Below, piece after piece: positions 59,290 to 64,000 of a DNA stretch of 64,000 nucleotides. The number at the start of each line of letters is the position of its first letter. Position 1 is the stretch's first letter. The position numbers and the translations under genes were made by a program. The notes under the pieces are model-generated. The model ran no database searches. It was not told where the DNA came from and saw nothing but the letters and a program-made list of their open reading frames with translations. Source of the DNA: Pseudomonas canadensis (GTDB taxonomy: Bacteria > Pseudomonadota > Gammaproteobacteria > Pseudomonadales > Pseudomonadaceae); assembly GCF_000503215.1 (NCBI RefSeq), contig NZ_KI628539.1:496001-560000 (forward strand). The letters run 5' to 3'.

Positions 59290-60000
59290 TTAGAACTTTT
59301 CTTTGCCGGACAGGTAACGCCATTGGCCAACCGGCACCTTGCCGATGGACACGCCGCCGATGCGGATACGACGAATGGCGATGACTTTGAGGCCAACCGC
59401 TTCACAGAACAGCGCGATCACGCCTGGCTGCGGGTTTTTCATCGCAAAACGCAGGCGGTTTTCGTTCTGCCAGCTGGCTTTGACCGCCGGCAGCTCTTTG
59501 CCTTTGTAGGTCAGGCCGTGGTTCAGGCGATTGAGGCCGTGGGCAACCATGTCGCCTTCGACTTCCACCACGTATTCCTGCTCGATCTTGGCGGCATCGG
59601 CGGTCAACTTGCGCAGAATCTTCCAGTCCTGGGTAAACACCAGCAGGCCGCTGGCCTTGGCTTGCAGGTCGGCGCTGGCGGTCAGGCGCAGGAAGTGGCC
59701 CTTGAGCGGGCGTTTGCCGAAGCGGTGTTCTTCCGAGAGGGTATCGGCGCTGATCGACGCCATGGCCGCCTCGGCATCCACGCCGGCCGGGGCGTGCAGC
59801 AGGATGGTCACCGGCTCGGGCGCGGTGGCCTTGGCGTCCGGGTCGAGTTCCACCTTCTGGGTGGTGACCTTGAACTGCGGTTCGTCGATCACTTCACCGT
59901 CCACCGAGACCCAGCCGCCTTCGATGAACAGCTCAGCCTCCCGACGGGAGCAACCGACCAGTTCGATAAGGCGTTTGGAGAGGCGTATAGGGTCAGTCAT
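59290..60000 (-). CDS. RsuA/RluF-family pseudouridine synthase homologue with altered active site
   Basis: The 236-residue protein has an N-terminal S4 RNA-binding domain (IRLSKRLIELVGCSRREAEL) and an RsuA/RluF-like synthase fold (QEYVVEVEGDMVAHGLNRLN, VIAIRRIRIGGVSIGKVPVG). The family's catalytic motif GRLDxxTxGLLLLT is replaced by ADLQAKASGLLVFT, so the nucleophilic Asp and the preceding Arg are not at their places. It may be inactive as a synthase and work as an RNA-binding protein, or use a shifted Asp two residues earlier. Confidence 0.85.
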   Translation of the reverse strand: MTDPIRLSKRLIELVGCSRREAELFIEGGWVSVDGEVIDEPQFKVTTQKVELDPDAKATAPEPVTILLHAPAGVDAEAAMASISADTLSEEHRFGKRPLKGHFLRLTASADLQAKASGLLVFTQDWKILRKLTADAAKIEQEYVVEVEGDMVAHGLNRLNHGLTYKGKELPAVKASWQNENRLRFAMKNPQPGVIALFCEAVGLKVIAIRRIRIGGVSIGKVPVGQWRYLSGKEKF

Positions 60001-60027
60001 GACAAGGGCCGTAGCAAAAGGGGGCGG

Positions 60028-60561
60028 CTATTGTACCTGTGTGGGCGCGGTTAATCCCGGCCCCATTTCAGTGCTGTGGCTTTTTGTGGGATCCGACAAG
60101 CCAGCTCCCACAGAAGAGCGCAAACGCATGTGCAGCAACGGATACGGTTGGCCCAGCCCATCGTGCTCCGTGCGTCCGATCACCTCGAAGCCTTGCTTGA
60201 GGTAAAAGCCGAGTGCCTGGGGATTTTGCTCGTTCACTTCCAGCTCGTCGGCGTTCAAATGCTCGACCGCATAACGCAGCAGTTGCCGGCCAAGGCCCTG
60301 GCCCCGGTGCTGCGGGTCGATAAACAGCATCTCGACCTTGCCAGCGGCGACACCGGCAAACCCGGTGATGCGTTGGTGCGGGTCTTTGGTGCAAATCAGC
60401 ATCACCGTGTCCAGGTAATGAGTCAGCACCAGGTTGCGCAGGCGTTCGATATAGCTGTCCGGCAAAAAATCGTGGGTGGCCCGCACCGAGGACTCCCAGA
60501 TTTCAGTCAGTTTTTGATAATCGCTGGTTTTAGGTGTGTGGATAACCGAATGCCGACGCAT
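60028..60561 (-). CDS. GNAT-family N-acetyltransferase
   Basis: The 177-residue protein has the acetyl-CoA loop PQHRGQGLGRQLL and the closing NPQALGFYLKQGFEVIGRTE segment of GNAT enzymes. It resembles E. coli YjaB in layout. Substrate is not predictable. The last 26 residues or so (VGAGLSDPTKSHSTEMGPG...) come from a REP-like sequence at 60085-60112 that has been captured in frame. Confidence 0.87.
   Translation of the reverse strand: MRRHSVIHTPKTSDYQKLTEIWESSVRATHDFLPDSYIERLRNLVLTHYLDTVMLICTKDPHQRITGFAGVAAGKVEMLFIDPQHRGQGLGRQLLRYAVEHLNADELEVNEQNPQALGFYLKQGFEVIGRTEHDGLGQPYPLLHMRLRSSVGAGLSDPTKSHSTEMGPGLTAPTQVQ
60085..60112. repeat. REP remnant inside the acetyltransferase gene
   Basis: On the minus strand TGTGGGAGCTGGCTTGTC ends in GGATCCCACA, the REP type with TGTGGGAGC arms. 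It is read through as codons of the acetyltransferase C terminus. Confidence 0.65.
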
Positions 60562-60607
60562 GCCCGCTGCCCCTGCCGATGATTGGCGATGAGCAAACGA
60601 TAGACCT

Positions 60608-60645
60608 AAAAAAGCCCCACATCTTGATCAAATGCAGGGCTTTTT
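60608..60645. terminator. Terminator after rimO
   Basis: AAAAAGCCC-CACAT and ATGCA-GGGCTTTTT form a stem with a GATC-containing loop. On the minus strand, the A run on its left gives the T run that ends rimO. Confidence 0.75.
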
Positions 60646-60658
60646 GGTGTGTTGCCGA

Positions 60659-61999
60659 TCAGTCGCGCTTTTCAGCCCACAGGTCGTATTCGTCGGCATC
60701 GGTCACGGTGCACCAGACCTTGTCGCCTGGCTTCAAACCGCTGGCATCGTCGATAAACACGTTACCGTCGATTTCCGGCGCATCGAAGAAGCAACGGCCG
60801 ACCGCGCCTTGTTCGTCGACTTCGTCGATCAGCACTTCGATTTCCTTGCCGATGCGCAGTTGCAGGCGCGCCGAGCTGATGGCCTGCTGGTGCGCCATGA
60901 AACGCTCCCAGCGGTCTTGCTTGACGTCGTCCGGCACCACGGCCAGGTCCAGCAGGTTGGCTGGGGCACCTTCCACCGGCGAATACTGGAAGCAGCCGAC
61001 GCGGTCCAGTTGGGCTTCGGTCAGCCAGTCCAGCAGGTACTGGAAGTCTTCTTCGGTTTCGCCGGGGAAGCCGACGATGAAGGTCGAACGGATGATCAGC
61101 TCCGGGCAGATTTCACGCCAGTTCTTGATACGCGCCAGGGTCTTGTCTTCGAAGGCCGGGCGTTTCATGGCCTTGAGCACTTTCGGGCTGGCATGCTGGA
61201 ACGGGATGTCCAAGTACGGCAGGATCTTGCCGGCGGCCATCAGCGGGATCAACTCGTCCACGTGCGGGTACGGGTAGACGTAGTGCAGGCGTACCCACAC
61301 ACCCAGGCTGCTCAAGGCTTCGCAGAGTTCGGTCATGCGGGTTTTCACCGGCGCGCCGTTCCAGAAACCCGTGCGGTATTTCACGTCGACGCCGTAGGCG
61401 CTGGTGTCCTGGGAGATCACCAGCAACTCTTTGACGCCGGACTTGACCAGGCGCTGGGCCTCGTCGAGTACGTCACCGACCGGACGGCTGACCAGCTTGC
61501 CGCGCATCGACGGGATGATGCAAAAGCTGCAGCTGTGGTTGCAGCCTTCGGAAATCTTCAGGTACGCGTAGTGGCGCGGGGTCAGCTTGATGCCTTGCGG
61601 TGGCACCAGGTCGATCAGCGGGTTGTGGTCCTGGCGCGGCGGTACCACTTCGTGCACGGCGTTGACCACCTGCTCGTATTGCTGCGGACCGGTCACCGCC
61701 AGCACGCTCGGGTGCACATTGCGGATATTGCCTTCTTCCACGCCCATGCAGCCGGTCACGATGACCTTGCCGTTTTCCTTGATCGCTTCGCCGATCACTT
61801 CCAGGGATTCCGCCTTGGCCGAGTCGATGAAGCCGCAGGTGTTGACCACCACCACGTCGGCGTCCTGGTACGTGGACACAACGTCATAGCCTTCCATACG
61901 CAGTTGCGTGAGGATGCGCTCGGAGTCGACCAGAGCCTTCGGGCAACCCAGGGAAACAAAGCCAACCTTGGGGTTGGCTTTTGCGATGGTGGTGGACAT
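60659..61999 (-). CDS. rimO: Ribosomal protein S12 methylthiotransferase RimO
   Basis: The 446-residue radical-SAM enzyme adds a methylthio group to Asp of ribosomal protein S12. The N-terminal MTTase domain has cysteines in SLGCPKALVDSE, NTCGFIDSA and GCMGVEEGNI; the radical-SAM motif is EGCNHSCSFCIIP (CxxxCxxC); a TRAM domain ends the protein (GKEIEVLIDEVDEQGAVGR). The start MSTTIAKANPKVGF is chosen as the family standard. Confidence 0.96.
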   Translation of the reverse strand: MSTTIAKANPKVGFVSLGCPKALVDSERILTQLRMEGYDVVSTYQDADVVVVNTCGFIDSAKAESLEVIGEAIKENGKVIVTGCMGVEEGNIRNVHPSVLAVTGPQQYEQVVNAVHEVVPPRQDHNPLIDLVPPQGIKLTPRHYAYLKISEGCNHSCSFCIIPSMRGKLVSRPVGDVLDEAQRLVKSGVKELLVISQDTSAYGVDVKYRTGFWNGAPVKTRMTELCEALSSLGVWVRLHYVYPYPHVDELIPLMAAGKILPYLDIPFQHASPKVLKAMKRPAFEDKTLARIKNWREICPELIIRSTFIVGFPGETEEDFQYLLDWLTEAQLDRVGCFQYSPVEGAPANLLDLAVVPDDVKQDRWERFMAHQQAISSARLQLRIGKEIEVLIDEVDEQGAVGRCFFDAPEIDGNVFIDDASGLKPGDKVWCTVTDADEYDLWAEKRD

Positions 62000-62108
62000 G
62001 TCTAACCTCGGTATTGAATGACGCCGCCAGTCGGGCACGACAAGGCTGCGGACGGGCGCTTGGTGCGCCTCTGATCAAAAAGTGCGCAATTCTAGCGACG
62101 GGCAGCGC

Positions 62109-62160
62109 ACTTGACCAGCTTTATGCAGGGAAATGCGACGAGTGCTTCTTTGCGCTATCC
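62109..62160. repeat. Left direct repeat flanking the toxin-antitoxin module
   Basis: CACTTGACCAGC, a short insertion, then GAAATGCGACGAGTGCT (62130-62146) and TGCGCTAT. The same elements recur at 63077-63115 on the other side of the module. Confidence 0.7.
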
Positions 62161-62180
62161 AAGCAGCCCTTGTCACACTC

Positions 62181-62516
62181 TTAGGCCCGGACGTCCTGCT
62201 CTGTACGGTGCGCTACAACTTTAGACATGCCTACCCCTAAAGCCTGAAGTACTTTCAGGAGAGTGGAGAGCTTAGGGTCACCGCCGACGGCGATGGATCG
62301 GTAGAGGTTGGCTCTATTGAGCCCCGTGTTTTGCGACAGACTTAGCATTCCGCCACGAGCTTCTGCCACTCGACGGATAGCAACGAGGAAGGCGTCCTCT
62401 CCACCCGCTTCGTCGATTTCCTCAAGCGCGACAGATAGATAGTCGAGTGCAAATGCTTCGTCGTCTCGGAGCATTTCAAGAACGCTGTCTTCGTGAGAGA
62501 GCGTACGAATGGTCAT
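62181..62516 (-). CDS. Antitoxin with XRE-like HTH (HigA/addiction-module antidote type)
   Basis: The 111-residue protein has a helix-turn-helix near its C terminus (GLNRANLYRSIAVGGDPKLS) and the ARGGMLSLSQNTGL block of the 'putative addiction module antidote' family. It overlaps the toxin stop by four bases (ATGA), with the toxin gene first, an order typical of HigBA-like systems. It should neutralise the toxin and repress the operon. Confidence 0.85.
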   Translation of the reverse strand: MTIRTLSHEDSVLEMLRDDEAFALDYLSVALEEIDEAGGEDAFLVAIRRVAEARGGMLSLSQNTGLNRANLYRSIAVGGDPKLSTLLKVLQALGVGMSKVVAHRTEQDVRA

Positions 62517-62836
62517 TTTTGCTGCACCTTGTAAGATTTCCAGAGAGCTTTGGCCTGATCGATGTCGTTCTGCTGTCTGGCCTTTGAGCCACCACCCAAT
62601 AGGAAAACAATTTTTCGATCCTGGATCGCGTAATACACGCGAAACCCAGGTCCGAAGTCGAGCTTCATCTCAAAGACCCCTTCACCCACAGGTTCGGTAG
62701 CACCAAAGTGACCGAGGGACGCTCGGTCTACTCTGGTGGTGATTCTTGCTTTTGAGCGCGTGTCCTGCACGGTATCTAGCCAGGCTTGGTATATATCCAC
62801 GCCGCTGACTGAGAGTACGTGTTTCACTTCGTACAT
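62513..62836 (-). CDS. RelE/HigB-superfamily toxin (phage Gp49-like)
   Basis: The 107-residue protein has the type II addiction-module killer pattern: ARITTRVDRASLGHFGATEP, GVFEMKLDFGPGFRVYYAIQ, and FLLGGGSKARQQNDIDQAKA. Such proteins cut mRNA, often on ribosomes. Codon choice looks less GC-rich than in rimO or kup, fitting acquisition. It is the first gene of the pair. Confidence 0.87.
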   Translation of the reverse strand: MYEVKHVLSVSGVDIYQAWLDTVQDTRSKARITTRVDRASLGHFGATEPVGEGVFEMKLDFGPGFRVYYAIQDRKIVFLLGGGSKARQQNDIDQAKALWKSYKVQQK

Positions 62837-63248
62837 GAGGACTGTACCTTAAAAGAGACAGGGCGATGATTGAGTTTCTGTATCGACTGGGCGTGCCATG
62901 CAGGCGCAGGATTTATCGTTCAGGTAGGCCGGCCAGGGAGCTCTCGCTTGCGCCATCGAGGATGCACTGCGCAGGCGGGCCGAATATACGATTGACCGTA
63001 GATGGGATCAATGCAGGCAAAAAGGCTCCAAAATGCCCTGTTACCTATGCCCGGTTGCCCAAAAACCCACCCAAATCACTTGAACAGCGAAATGCGACGA
63101 GTGCTGCGCTATGCTTCGCGCCGTTGCGCGAAGGTAAAGTCCTAAGGTCAACAAAACGTCTGTTACGAGAAGTAAAACAGCGCATGCTAGGGTCAGCTTA
63201 GACGCGTTGTTAATAAAAGACCGCAGGTCAAAAGGGCAGGAGTGGTTG
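62837..63248. other. Gap between the toxin-antitoxin module and kup
   Basis: These 412 bases hold the toxin promoter, the right direct repeat and the kup promoter. An open frame of 111 codons has no ribosome-binding site and unnatural composition, so no gene is called. Confidence 0.5.
63077..63115. repeat. Right direct repeat flanking the toxin-antitoxin module
   Basis: CACTTGAACAGC, then GAAATGCGACGAGTGCT (63089-63105) and TGCGCTATG copy the sequence at 62109-62160. The 17-base core is identical. Confidence 0.7.
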
Positions 63249-64000
63249 ATGGGTCACGCGAGTAGTCAGGCAGCAGGTGCCGAGCATTCAAACGCCAAGC
63301 CGATTGGCATGCTGGTGGCAGCGGTCGGGGTGGTTTACGGCGATATCGGGACCAGCCCGCTCTACACCCTTAAAGAGGTGTTCAACGGCGGTTATGGGGT
63401 TCAGGTCAATCATGACGGCGTGCTGGGGATCCTGGCGCTGATCTTCTGGTCGCTGATCTGGGTGGTGTCGATCAAGTACATGTTGTTCGTGCTGCGTGCC
63501 GACAACCAGGGTGAGGGCGGCATCATGGCGCTCACGGCACTGGCACGACGGGCGGCGGGGGAGCGCAAGAAGTTGCGTAGCTTCCTCGTGGTGTGTGGCC
63601 TGTGCGGCGCGGCGCTGTTCTACGGCGACAGCATGATCACCCCGGCGATTTCCGTATTGTCCGCGGTCGAGGGCCTGGAACTGGCCTTCGACGGCCTGGA
63701 AAAATGGGTCGTGCCCATCGCCTTGGTGGTGCTGGTGGCGCTGTTCCTGATCCAGAAACATGGCACCGACCACATCGGCAAGCTTTTCGGGCCGGTGATG
63801 GTGACCTGGTTCCTGGTACTGGGCGGCCTGGGTGTGTATGGCATCACCCTGCACCCTGAAGTGCTCAGTGCGATGAACCCGATGTGGGCGGTGCGCTTCT
63901 TTGAGGCGCATCCCGGCATTGGCGTGGCCATTCTCGGCGCGGTGGTGCTGGCACTGACCGGCGCCGAAGCACTGTATGCCGACATGGGTCACTTCGGCCG
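63249..64000 (+). CDS. kup: Kup-family potassium transporter, 3' end outside window
   Basis: The first 250 residues of a KUP/HAK/KT transporter are present. VGVVYGDIGTSPLYTLKEVF is the family signature in helix 1, followed by hydrophobic helices (LGILALIFWSLIWVVSIKYM), the RADNQGEGGIMALTALARRA loop and FYGDSMITPAISVLSAVEGL. It imports potassium with protons across the inner membrane. AGGAG lies eight bases before the ATG. The gene continues past the right edge. Confidence 0.95.
   Translation, partial: MGHASSQAAGAEHSNAKPIGMLVAAVGVVYGDIGTSPLYTLKEVFNGGYGVQVNHDGVLGILALIFWSLIWVVSIKYMLFVLRADNQGEGGIMALTALARRAAGERKKLRSFLVVCGLCGAALFYGDSMITPAISVLSAVEGLELAFDGLEKWVVPIALVVLVALFLIQKHGTDHIGKLFGPVMVTWFLVLGGLGVYGITLHPEVLSAMNPMWAVRFFEAHPGIGVAILGAVVLALTGAEALYADMGHFG

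Noticed and set aside
62866..63201. 111-codon frame between toxin gene and kup
   Set aside because: It spans the direct repeat, has no ribosome-binding site and has an unnatural, Arg- and Pro-rich composition.

Overview
This window is chromosomal DNA of a Pseudomonas of the P. fluorescens/P. putida lineage. Evidence: high GC content, REP/REPIN palindromes of the GTGGGAGCGGGCTTGC and TAGGAGCCGGCTTGCCGGCGAT types, an unmistakable rsmZ beside fdxA, and a gene order recognisable from P. aeruginosa and P. putida (aat-aau, glpFKRD, argF, grxD, bfr-bfd, rnt-pyrC-motY-argG, mutS ... recA-recX, erdR-dgkA, finR-fpr). A species cannot be named from sequence reading alone.

Layout. 1-2754: 3' part of a HAMP histidine kinase and its NtrC-type regulator. 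2788-10000: minus-strand acidic amino acid module, an AatJ-AatQ-AatM-AatP ABC transporter plus the AauS-AauR two-component pair and glpM; upstream of aatJ lie a sigma-54 promoter and two inverted repeats fitting AauR enhancer sites. 10011-15090: glycerol cluster glpF-glpK-glpR-glpD. 15418-18300: ybaK-type deacylase, a PotA/FbpC-like ATPase, anabolic argF. 18355-26932: molybdopterin oxidoreductase, grxD, an unusual bacterioferritin with bfd, 2-Cys peroxiredoxin, rnt-pyrC, motY, argG. 26933-33734: a possible small RNA locus, LuxR-type response regulator, nth, an orphan RsxB-like protein, metG, apbC. 33788-37242: GacA-box plus rsmZ, fdxA, mutS.

37379-49837 is a complete R-type tailocin (contractile phage-tail bacteriocin) inserted between mutS and cinA-recA. 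It has an S24-type repressor, holin, baseplate V/W/J/I, a two-piece tail fibre with its chaperone, sheath, tube, tail chaperone with a -1 frameshift signal, a very short tape measure, U, X, D and a GH19 endolysin. There is no capsid, portal, terminase or integrase. Repressor-type operators (TGCA-N4-TGCA) sit at the repressor promoter and over a predicted tailocin promoter. The roughly 430-nt leader behind that promoter carries five evenly spaced CAAGGANG motifs, the consensus of RsmA/RsmE (CsrA) binding sites, and then a terminator before the holin. Together with rsmZ about 4 kb away this suggests that Gac/Rsm post-transcriptional control, in addition to RecA-triggered derepression, acts on the tailocin. 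This is the most interesting hypothesis in the window.

49957-64000: cinA, LexA-controlled recA-recX, a LOG-family protein, a PA3611-like secreted protein, a DTW-domain protein, erdR, dgkA, divergent finR/fpr, trmO, a YehS-like protein, a pseudouridine synthase homologue lacking its catalytic Asp motif, a GNAT acetyltransferase with a REP-derived tail, rimO, a toxin-antitoxin pair flanked by direct repeats, and the 5' part of kup.
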